Of a stretch of DNA of 64,000 nt, positions 44,501 to 54,212 are shown in pieces (the stretch's first letter is position 1; every line of letters starts with the position of its first letter). Below the pieces are notes generated by a model. That model was given only the letters and a program-made list of their open reading frames with translations, made no database searches and was not told the DNA's origin. Source of the DNA: Metridium senile (taxonomy: Eukaryota; Cnidaria; Anthozoa; Actiniaria; Metridiidae); assembly GCA_949775045.1 (NCBI GenBank), contig OX459099.1, forward strand, positions 6,035,937 through 6,099,936. The letters run 5' to 3'. The translations under genes and the position numbers were made by a program.

Positions 44501-47500
44501 AATAAACCGGAATCCTCTCTAAACCGGACGTATCTTTTGGTCCAAAGTTTTTCTACATACATATACTGATACATACTGTCTTCGCCGCAGCTTGTCCGTA
44601 TATCAGTGACTCTTAATCCATACCCCACTGACACTAAACAGGCTAAACCGGTTGACATTAGAGAGGTTATCAAGTACAAGATCACCTGAAAAACATCAGA
44701 CAGAAAGTAAGAAAAAAATATTGCTAAGTAGACACAGAACACCGTCATTAATGTCATGGATGGATGGTCAACAGGAAATACTTAGATAACATTGAACAAT
44801 CTTTTTATCCTCGACTCAAGTTCATTTGAGTGCAGGTTGGGAAGAGGACATGCAGTTGGTAGTTTTTAGGAGGACTTAGAGCCTGAAAAAACAGACGTTC
44901 TTTCACTCCTCTTCAACCAGCGAAACTAGCTAGTTGTTTCGCATCAAAGATACCGTATGCAATCTTGAAAACAATGTCATTGCCCTATATGGTATTGTAG
45001 GTGATAAGTAACCAAAGACTATAGCGTGCGAGATTTTTTCTTTTTTTTAACAGGTTGAGAGTGCAACAGAACAATAGGCATATCTTTGATACGTTGAAAC
45101 GTCTGTTTTCTCAGGCTAGGGAACTTACCAATATTTTGTTTTTCATGATACCAGCGAGAACTCCGACTAAACCTGTTGTTATTATCTGAAAAGATTAAAA
45201 AATATATAATTCAGTACAGGTCGATTTTTACAATGTGGGTATTCGCGGTTAAAGCTATCGGTATCATCAGCATCATCATCAATGTCACTATCATCACCAT
45301 CATCAATGTCACTATCATCACCATCATCAATGTCACTATGATCATCATCATCATTGTCACTCAGTAGCATCATCATCAACATCATCATCATCAATGTCAC
45401 TATCATCACCATCATCAATGTCACTATGATCATCATCATCAATGTCACTATCATCACCATCATCAATGTCACTATCATCACCATCATCATTGTCACTCAG
45501 TAGCATCATCATCATCATCAATGTCACTATCATCACCATCATCAATGTCACTATCATCACCATCATCATTGTCACTCAGTAGCATCATCATCAACATCAA
45601 TGTCACTATCATCACCATCATCAATGTCACTATCATCACCATCATCATTGTCACTATCATCACCATCATCAATGTCACTATCATCACCATCATCATTGTC
45701 ACTATCATCATCATCATCATTGTCACTCAGTAGCATCATCATCATCATCAATGTCACTATCATCACCATCATCAATGTCACTATCATCACCATCATCATT
45801 GTTACTCAGTAGCATCATCATCAACATCATCATCATCAATGTCACTATCATCACCATCATCAATGTCACTATCATCACCATCATCATTGTCACTCAGTAG
45901 CATCATCATCATCATCAATGTCACTATCATCACCATCATCAATGTCACTATCATCACCATCATCATTGTCACTCAGTAGCATCATCATCAACATCAATGT
46001 CACTATCATCACCATCATCAATGTCACTATCATCACCATCATCATTGTCACTATCATCACCATCATCAATGTCACTATCATCACCATCATCATTGTCACT
46101 ATCATCATCATCATCATTGTCACTCAGTAGCATCATCATCATCATCAATGTCACTATCATCACCATCATCAATGTCACTATCATCACCATCATCATTGTT
46201 ACTCAGTAGCATCATCATCAACATCATCATCATCAATGTCACTATCATCACCATCATCAATGTCACTATCATCACCATCATCAATGTCACTATTATCAGC
46301 ATCATCATCATATCATCATGTCGTCACTATCATCATCATCCTTCCCTATCATCTTCATCATCATCATTACAATCATCTTCGTCACCATCATCATCATCGT
46401 CACTATAACTAACACTATGTAAACTTATCATCATCATCATCATCGTTATCATATTAGCAATTATCCAGTCATAAATCGGGTGTTGCAAGTGTATGTAATA
46501 AATGCTTGGCATTCCGTGAACATCCTGTGTTTATCACGAGAAAGAGAAATCACAAGGTCAAGGAAATACCCCATGAAGTGAACTCTGTTGTTTTACAGTG
46601 TCTAAAGCAACGTTAATCAGAAAGAAACCTCTCTATTAGATATATATTCTATTTTGTTTTCAAAAACATGAAAATTTATTTATTTTCATTAATTTGATTA
46701 TCAGTGACGCGGGTACGTCTATAATTACATATAGCAACGACGACGACGACAACAACATAACAAGAACATGCAGCAAAGAAAATGGAAAAAGGAATAAAGA
46801 AAAGAAAAACAAAACAAAGAGCAAACAAAACAACAACAAAAACGGAAAAATAACAACAAAGAAACATGGAGTTTTAATTTGTATTCTTCTTGATACACAA
46901 TCTTGCGACGTCCGTTATAGGTCTTATAGCAGGTCATTTTCAAAAAAGTCTCTTATTACTGAGGATAACTTGCAATAAAATTTTAAGAAAAAAGATACAA
47001 TATAAAGAAGATAATAGCAATCAGTGTGAAGTTTGAAGTTCTTCAAAGATGTAAAAGCGCGTTTTGAATTAATTGAAAGTGGACTTTGCTCCGTCAGATA
47101 TAATTAGTCGAGTAAATTGACCGCGATGATTGCCTAGCTAGTAGTGTAAATAGCTAAAGAAAAATTACTTTAACATTCAAGCTCGACGTTTATTATCAGT
47201 ATAATAAACACCGCCAACACTATCAATTCCTTTTTCCATTGGTTTTGCAATTTCAAAACTTAAATAAATCAAAAATTAAACGAATTAAATATTGTCCTTT
47301 TAAAAGCTTTTGTTTGCGCTTGTATTTGTACAAAGCTTTTAAGCTTAAAATCCACTGCGGAATGAAAACGAGCTTATTTAATTGGAAATATTTTTTAATA
47401 CTTTCCGATCGATAGAATAGAAAAAGGGCTTCAGTGACGCGCTTGGAACAATAGCTTCGCGCGCTTTGGAATGAGCGAACATCTCGAAACGGGACATGCC

Positions 47501-48091
47501 AGCGTGAAAATGCATTCAAAGAGGACAAATTAAAATGAAAAATACAAAGAACACATGTAAACAAACAAAATTTCCACATGGGAAACCGACGAAGTTTGAT
47601 AATGCAGTGTACGTACGAAGCTTTCAAGACCTAAAATGGTAGTTAAAGAGTTTAGTAGTAAACCATAAGTGGTCGAGGTAATGCTGATACCGCCAGAGAA
47701 AAACAAAGAGGGAATGTTGGAACATTAAAAGTTGCATCATCCGCAACGTGTTTACACTGGAATTAAAACTTGAACGACAGTGGGGACATTTTTAAAAACA
47801 GTTATTAAATGCAAGTAGTTTAAGTCTATAGCCGCTCATGACTGGACAAAACTGCTCATTCTGTTTTTGTAATATCAATGAAAGACTACTGTATATCAGT
47901 ACAACAAAATATTATCTTACCGGTATCACGACCCAAAACGCCGTTTTCCTGTCGAAGATAGCGCTCTCTCCAAATTCATATTGATCGCCATGAATAATGT
48001 AAAGCAGTCCAAACAGAGCACTGCTTATTATTACAAGTATTACCCCAGTTACTATTAGATGGATGGACTTTGCTCGCGATACCTCAGCCAT
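41503..48091 (-). CDS. four-transmembrane CD20/MS4A-like protein with long acidic repeat tail (492 aa, 5 exons)
   Basis: Putative plasma-membrane tetraspan. Coding exons: 48091-47921, 45185-45129, 44685-44577, 43338-43214, 42519-41503; all GT-AG with agreeing phase (0, 0, 1, 0). Helices at about residues 10-33, 51-71, 77-100 and 120-143. The loop before helix 4 holds two Cys (TSCGEDSSC) as in MS4A proteins. After a basic NRKKKR stretch the 338-residue cytosolic tail contains CHACGG and then about twenty copies of a KDDG-centred motif (TAKDDGTA, TPKDDGPYY, MDDAGYQ), with Tyr residues that might be phosphorylated, and ends FDDDEELTTTL. The last-exon acceptor at 42520 (GTATATAG) was chosen because it alone keeps the frame open. 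Family assignment rests on topology only; other tetraspans are possible. Confidence 0.65.
42800..42999. mobile_element. PIF/Harbinger-like MITE (CCTGGTTCACACTAG ends)
   Basis: 200 bp with arms ACCCTGGTTCACACTAG and its complement, TAA at 42797-42799 and 43000-43002. Internal inverted copies of GCAACATACGCAGACTCAGT. Lies in intron 4 of the tetraspan gene. Confidence 0.87.
43540..43830 (+). repeat. C-rich minisatellite, about 75-bp unit, four copies
   Basis: Units contain AGCTTCCGAAAATAACGTGA, CCTCAATATTGCC and ACACTAATAAATGAACC. In intron 3 of the tetraspan gene. Outer sequence (GGGGGCTTTCATATAT at 43376, ATGAAAGCCCCCTTA at 43820) forms an inverted pair, so the array may have grown inside a MITE. 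Confidence 0.85.
43952..44215 (-). repeat. two Penelope-type repeat copies in intron 3 of the tetraspan gene
   Basis: A truncated copy (43952-44035) and a longer copy (44066-44212) with ACACCGTAAAAAATGTTGAC and a degenerate hammerhead core (CCGACGA, GAAAAGUC on the minus strand). Both have the GTCGGTGTTTGATATAARCG block. Confidence 0.7.
44471..44560 (+). mobile_element. possible pogo/Tigger-like terminal fragment
   Basis: ACAGTGAAACCCCTCTATACC followed by repeated AAACCGGA strings resembles termini of pogo-like transposons. It lies 17 bp from the donor of the third coding exon of the tetraspan gene. A similar ACTGAAATCCCTCTATACC occurs at 59374. No second terminus is found. Confidence 0.4.
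45255..46445 (+). repeat. CAT-based minisatellite in intron 1 of the tetraspan gene, with exact 397-bp duplication
   Basis: Interleaved ATCATCACC, ATCAATGTCACT and TCATTGTCACTCAGTAGC units. The block 45493-45812 recurs identically at 45890-46209, offset 397 bp. Asp-rich or Met/Ile-rich frames are artefacts. Confidence 0.95.
46446..47920. other. rest of intron 1 of the tetraspan gene
   Basis: AT-rich with no further exon that I can support; several minus-strand frames of 60-124 codons lack splice or domain support. Confidence 0.5.
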
Positions 48092-48511
48092 ATTGACTCT
48101 CTAGTGAGACTTGACCCAAACGAGACTGGACGTCGACTCAATTTAATACTATGGTCGACTATAACGTACAAGTCACGCAAAGCTAGTCACGTAGGCTTGC
48201 GTTACTTTTTGTACAACCACTTCAGCTATAACACGTTATATAAGTAGACTATTTTTAGACGGAGGAAAGTTGTCTCAATCTTTCCGTCTTTAGCTGTAAG
48301 TAAACCTGTCCGCGTTTCTTTTCTAAATGAATGGGTTTAAAAGATTTCTGGTTCTAAGTACTTCCGTTTTCCTGATCAAAGTGGACAATGATCTGACAAG
48401 TGACTGGATTATTGCTACTCAAAGTTGAAAGAAGGTATTGGAAGTAGATATTGAAACCTTGTTTGGTTTTTCCATGCAATGGACACGACAGTTGCTAATC
48501 AGGCTTTGTGC

Positions 48512-48635
48512 TAGACTCCTCCGCAGGCTACTCCTTTTCTCCCCTCCTCCCCCTTCATTTTTTTCGCTCCCAGTCCCTCTTCTTAAAAAAGGAAGCCCAG
48601 AAGTACAATAAAACAGTTGCCTGCGGAGGAGGCTA
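48512..48635. mobile_element. MITE with CTCCTCCGCAGGC termini
   Basis: 124 bp: TAGACTCCTCCGCAGGCTAC at the left, GCCTGCGGAGGAGGCTA at the right, pyrimidine-rich interior with GGGAGCG. Same terminus as 58288-58432. Confidence 0.75.
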
Positions 48636-48724
48636 CAGCTTTGCCGACGGAGGGGGGGGGGGGGGGAGAGCCTCTCTATTTCTCTATTTTATTCCTTTAT
48701 CACCATTCAATGAAATACTTATTG

Positions 48725-48918
48725 TAGACTGCGAACAGTTCCTTCTTTTCCCTCCAGATTCCGAGGAAAACGAGAGAAAAATGAGCATTTAAATAAAACA
48801 CGGCAAGCGGGGATTTTCCTCTCCCCTCCCCAGTTCGCCCCCAATCCCTGCTCGCTCGTTTTATTGAAGTTAAAATTTTCTGAATCCGGAGGGAAAAGTA
48901 GGGACTGCTCGCAGTCTA
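48725..48918. mobile_element. Mutator-like MITE (TAGACTGCGARCAGT ends)
   Basis: 194 bp, arms TAGACTGCGAACAGTTCC and complement with one mismatch, then CTTTTCCCTCC/GGAGGGAAAAG inward. Flanks TACTTATTG and CACTTATTG match in 8 of 9 positions, consistent with a 9-bp target duplication. Confidence 0.78.
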
Positions 48919-49124
48919 CACTTATTGCAATTTTATTATTTTAAACTTTTATATTAACATTATCTTGTTATTAATCTACTACATACATCTCTACTCTTTC
49001 TCTTTTCCATTATTTCACTTTATCATTTTACACTTTTCCAATTATTTTGCTTTCTCGTTTAAACACTATCCCATTCTTCCTCTTTCCCATTATTGTACTA
49101 CCGATCTTTCCATTTTTTCATTTT

Positions 49125-52100
49125 TCATTCGTAGTCAATAACAGTTATACAGCGATTACTAGTTGGAGGACAGAATACAAATAGAATCACAAGACACAGA
49201 ACACAAATAGTTAGGACACAGACTAAAAACACAAGTACACTATATGGCATGGGGGCATTCTGGAAATGATTGGATGTCTTCTGCCGAGACTTTAACCGCC
49301 TGCTTGGTAAAGGTAATCGCCTATGTGGTGCACGTTGCTCTGTCCAGTGACGTTTCCTACAAAGATAACCAAAACTTATTTCATTAGTCATGATAATGAA
49401 AGGACGTAATGTGTAGCTTATATAGCATATTTCACCCTCATACACAAACAAGAATGAGTTAATGCTTTTAAGGTACCCCAAAGTAGTCATACAATACATG
49501 CTATAAAGGTCACAGGGAGCCCGGCTTTTTGTCGTTTCTTTTCTTTTTTCTCTCTCTCTCTATTTACGTTAATAATACGCTATATTATGTTTGCTTCAGG
49601 ATACCTGTGGTATGAGACAGTTCCGACGTACTAGCGAGTGCGTTACAGATAAGAGTTTAATCCTCCCATCGAGTTTCTGTTAATTTAATACATCGAGTTA
49701 TTGTTAATTACATCATTATGTTAAACGATATGTCGGAACTGTCTCATACCACAGGAATCCCGATGCAAACATAATATAGTGTATATAAAGCTAGAGAGAA
49801 ACAAAGAAAAGAAACGACAAAGAGCCGGGCTCCCTGTGTAAAGGTGCGACAATTTCATAATCAAAGTGTGAGAGTTCTCTATGTAATGATGGTGTGTAAT
49901 GATGTATTAATGTAATACCTGTACATGTCAGGATGGGTTTTTCTGATTTCTTCTCTGAGTTCTGAAAAAAAGAAGAAACAAACTAAATTCACAAATAGAC
50001 AAACAAACACAACAAAATGTACTAATAAATGCATACTTTTAGTGTTTCGAATCTGCACATAATTAGGTTCTTTAATTATTTTCTAAGAAAAACGTTAAAT
50101 GTTTTTCTAGAAAATAATTATAAAACCCAAATTTATGCAGATTCAATTATAAGATATTTATTTTATAATTTAGCTTTTCCTTGATACGAAGGCAGGGACA
50201 CCACAACAGCTTACACCAATTACTGTGGTCCCTGTAGTATGCTGAGACCTGACTCTCAAGATATTTGAGATACTATGGACAATCTGATTGGGATTACACA
50301 AAATACAAAAAGAAATGAGAATGTTTATGAGAATGTTTATATCACAGTATACACCTATTTCAAAAATCATTGTTGCAGCCGAAGCTACATGTATAGTCCA
50401 CACTCTAAAGCCTGCAAAGGATGTCAGTTACATGGACATAATTTGTGATTTATTGCACGCTTTTAAAAGAAATATTTATATTTATATCTACCACAACAAC
50501 AACTTGTTATGGTCATATAAAACAAACACGTACAACCAAAATATGCTATGAATATATGACGATAACAAGAGAAGAATTACCGACATCCTTTGCAGGCTTC
50601 AGAGTGTGGACTGTGGCTTTGTTTGCGTCAACAATTTTTGAAATAGGTGTATAGACACGCGCATCATTTTATATTCCTTAAATATAGTTTCAACACAAGT
50701 CTTACCAACTGCAGGGTAAACATAGCTCATTGATTTTCTACAAAGAGGACATCGCGGAACACTCTTTTGACATTTAGAATTAAGAAGCCTTAGGCAGGAA
50801 TCACAGAATACATGATCACAAGGAGAAAGAAATGGTTCATATAACAAGTCAAGACAGATTGGACAGATCAAGTGTTCCGGAATGTTTTCATTTTCCTCCT
50901 GAAATTAAATACAATGGAATATTAATGTAAGTATGTGTACATGAAATAAAAGAAAAGTTAGAAGTGCAGAAAGAGGGTGAACATTTAGTTTAATATTATT
51001 TATTAAAAAATCATGAATAATTAATAAGAAATTTACAAAAAAAATTACGAAAACATGACCATGACAAGTGTTGTTACTATATACAATATGAGTGGCCGAT
51101 CTGTATGACTGTATATCTCATACAGATCGGACACGAATATTGTATAGTACTTATGAAACTCCAACATTAGTTCTTAATATTTTACTAAAATTGTCAAGTT
51201 AAAAGTAAATCTGGCCGAGAAAATTCAAGTTAAAACTATGCAAATTAAGGATGAATCTGTATCGGATATAAAACCTCCGTCACAAACGTGAATTCTTTTG
51301 TCAATTGCTCATTAATTATTAATGAATTTTATAAGCTCTGATACAACACTAGTGTTGTATATCCTGATTTGCATAAGTTCTAACTTGAAATTTCTCGGTG
51401 AGATTTACTTTAATCTCGAACATTTTGGTCAAATTTGAAAGAAGTAACCTAGACAATTTTTAGTAGTGTTTACAACATGAGCGGCCGTGTTGTATCGGTA
51501 GATACAATCGCAAGCCGAAGGCGCGCGATTGTATCGCCGATACAACACGGACGCGAATGTTGTAAACTACTTAAAAAATGTCTAGGTAAGCTCTTTCATA
51601 TTTGACCAAAATTTTCAAGATTAAAATAAATTTTGCCGTAAAATTACCAGTTAAAACTTATGCAAATCAGGATATACAACACTAGTGTTGTATCAGATTT
51701 ACAACACTCGTCATGGTCATGGTTTCTTTTGAAAATGTCTCATTAATTATTCATGAATTTTTTAAGGTCATTTACAACATTTGCGTCTGTGTTGTAACGG
51801 CTATACAATCATGCTCCTTCCTACACCACAACCGCTAATGTTGCAAACATTACATGATCATTCCATGAATTTATTGGTTTAAATTTGATTTCCAAAATAA
51901 AAGTTATTTATTTGCTTCATAAGTTTCTTTGTACCTTAAATGGTCAGTGATGTTGTTACATACAGTATATAACTTTACATACATATATAACTTTATTTAA
52001 ACTCAGATTTAAGAGTAGCGTACAGAATACTGCTAATGTTTCTTGTTAAACAAGTCCTGGATTATTTTAATGATTTTCATTTCACCAAACTTACTGTTCT

Positions 52101-53943
52101 TTCCTTTTCCTGATTCATCTTTCCTGTGCCTACCACATCATTAAATTCAGTATGCCAATCAGGACTGGTCCTTTCATCATCACTACAGTCTGCTTGTTTT
52201 CTTCTTTTTCTTAATGTTCGTTTGTTCCTTTTACAGACAGTTGAATTGCCATCTGTAACTATCTGGTAATGGCTCCTCTCTCTGCCAGCCAATCTACATC
52301 GACATGGATTGGCCATGGATATTCCCTGTTGAGCATTAACACTATGCGAGCATAACTGCATTGGCTGTGCATTCTCTGGTTGTGAACATGAAGACAGATC
52401 TGATTCTGGACTACCTTGAACACTGGATAAACACCCTTGTAATACACATCTGTGATGTACTGTATGCAATTGAAAACATTTCTGGGAATAAACTGGGTTT
52501 GAGTGTCTGTTTCTAGTAAATGTGCAGGAACACAAAACAGAAGTTCCTGGCTCAGAATCAACATCATTGGACCTCATTAAACTTGTTTGACTGGACTTTG
52601 TGGGTTGATTTCCACAATTATCTGCTTTACTCAATCCAGCCTGACTTGTTTGTATACAAGTTTTACCAGTTTGCATACTAGTTTGACTGGTTTGTACACT
52701 AGATTGATCAGTACATCTATGAGATACTGGTAATCCAGTTTGAAATTGTAATCCAGTTTGACCAGAATTTGATGTGGTTTGAAAAGTTTGTGATCCTGTT
52801 TGACAAGTTTGCATACTAGTTTGACTGGTTTGTAAACCTGTTTGTGTGTTTGGTAAATCATGATTATCATCATTTCCATTGTTATTTCCAGGTTGCCTTG
52901 GTAGTCTAATATTGGGTTTTGAGTCAGCTATAGTAACTTGATCAACTTTAGATTTCTGGATCCAAACTGCTGGGATAACATAAGCAAAACAACTGCACTT
53001 TACACCTTGGGTGATGCTGAATGCTCCGATGCGTGATGTGCACTTGGTGCAGTAGATTTTACCTTCCGTCCAATCAGACTGCAACAATAGATGTATATTC
53101 TTTAGGAATAGAACTAAATGAATGAAATTATGAATGAATAGATGGCAAATGGATAGATAAATGGATGAATGAATAGATGGATGAATAAATGAACTAATAG
53201 ATGGGCAGACAGATAGATAGATGAAAGAATGAATGAATGAATAGATATATAAACTGATGGATGGGTGAATGAATATATAGATGGACAGACAGTAGATGAA
53301 TAGATGAATGAATAGATGGATGAATAAATGAACTAATAGATGAGCAGATAGATAGATAGATGAAAGAATGAATGAATAGATATATAAACAGATGGATGGG
53401 TGAAAGAATAGATGGATGGTTGAATAGTGCGGCAGACTGATGGATGAATGAAAGATGGATAGATGAATGAATATATGGATGGAGATGAATGGATGGATGA
53501 ATAGATGGATGAATGAAAAAGTAAATGTATCACTGAATCAATAAATGATTACAATGTTACATCAACTAAACAATAATACAAGTTATTTAAAATCAAAACT
53601 TAAAAAAAAACTTTCTTTATATAACACTCACAACATGCTAATTCACCTTTATCATCATATCAATAAATATTGGTATTACCACAAAACAACAAGGATAAAA
53701 ATGAAAGACAATTTGATATATAACCTTATCTATCGCATCTCTAATCCAAGGCAAATCCAAGCCATCATCATCACATCCCAGGTACCAAGCAGAACACTGA
53801 TCAACTGGCTCTATTTTCTTGTGGAAACTTGTTAGATTATCAAACGAAAACAAATACATCCGACACTTGCGGCAACGAAACTTATCACCACTGGAAACAC
53901 GTTCTTTTGGAAAGTGAAAAATATCAGTTTGCCCTCGAGACAT
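49125..53943 (-). CDS. RNF180: RNF180-like membrane-anchored RING E3 ubiquitin ligase (about 571 aa, 5 exons)
   Basis: Transfers ubiquitin to substrates, probably from the ER or another internal membrane. Exons: 53943-53725, 53078-52095, 50898-50661, 49961-49919, 49356-49125. N terminus: paired zinc ribbon CRKC (24-27) and CTKC (83-86) with a CSC motif, matching the N-terminal domain of RNF180. Exon 2 is a long disordered region with repeated QTSQTxMQT motifs (about residues 150-250). RING: C413-x2-C416, C428, H430, C433, C436, C451, C454 (C3HC4). A single C-terminal helix (about 534-556) anchors it, as in vertebrate RNF180 (592 aa in human). The exon 3 to 4 join is the weak point: phase needs a GC donor at 50660-50659, and the nearby GT donor gives the wrong phase. 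A MITE ends 8 bp beyond that site. Head to head with CARNMT1. Confidence 0.78.
49511..49838. mobile_element. CACAGGG-ended MITE with 7-bp duplication
   Basis: 328 bp with arms of about 110 bp (CACAGGGAGCCCGGCT, then TCGTTTCTTTTC and CATATTATGTTTGC, GGTATGAGACAGTTCCGAC). TAAAGGT occurs at 49504-49510 and 49839-49845. In intron 4 of the RNF180-like gene. Terminal 12 bases match 9666-9924. Confidence 0.88.
50348..50653. mobile_element. MITE with CACCTATTTCAAAAATC termini, copy 2
   Basis: 306 bp, ends TATACACC and GGTGTATA. Inward blocks CCTGCAAAGGATGTC match the copy at 20704-20995. Its right end lies within 8 bp of the predicted end of the RING exon. Confidence 0.87.
51060..51870. mobile_element. 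large inverted-repeat element in intron 2 of the RNF180-like gene
   Basis: Nested palindromes: ATACAACACTAGTGTTGTAT with TATCCTGATTTGCATAAGTT at 51341 and its complement ending at 51694, about 75-bp arms; outer ATTAATTATTAATGAATTTT at 51311 and a relative near 51745. The central GGCGCGCGATTGTATC also occurs near 15155 as a remnant. Segments at 51060-51240 (GAGAAAATTCAAGTTAAAAC, GTCCGATCTG) reappear at 63790-64000. No coding content. Confidence 0.7.
53110..53540 (-). repeat. tetranucleotide GATA/GATG/GAAT repeat in intron 1 of the RNF180-like gene
   Basis: Interleaved GATAGATGAATGAATGGATG units with one duplicated block (53150-53250 and 53290-53400). Non-coding. Confidence 0.9.
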
Positions 53944-54212
53944 TTTAGAAAAACTTTTTCAAAAAATCCAAAAATCTAAGATAAAAAAATAAAAAAAATG
54001 AATACCATACTTTTGTAAAAAGAATTGATAGTAAGCTTAATAGTGAGTTCTTTTTAAAACATCGTTCTTATAATATGAATAATTATTTGCTTAGAAAACC
54101 GAAAAATAAAAAAAAAATGCAATGTCACTTCGTTGGCCATTTTGAATAATTGTTTCTCTTTCTAGCGCGCGCAAAGTACCATGGTAGTTTGCGGTCAGCG
54201 GTATTTTTCAAA
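53944..54212. promoter_or_regulatory. bidirectional promoter interval between RNF180-like and CARNMT1 genes
   Basis: The two start codons face away from each other with 269 bp between them. AAAATGGCGG at 54210-54219 overlaps the CARNMT1 start and matches the core of a YY1 site, a common feature of housekeeping promoters. No TATA box is evident on either side. A TTTCTCTTTCTAG string at 54156-54168 could alternatively be a 5' UTR splice acceptor. Confidence 0.5.

Noticed and set aside
46694..46978. Lys/Asn-rich frame and its Cys/Phe-rich complement
   Set aside because: Low-complexity A-rich sequence in an intron.
50170..50403. Possible extra RNF180 exon
   Set aside because: It begins in the MITE terminus, and neither sequence nor phase matches the expected C-terminal region.
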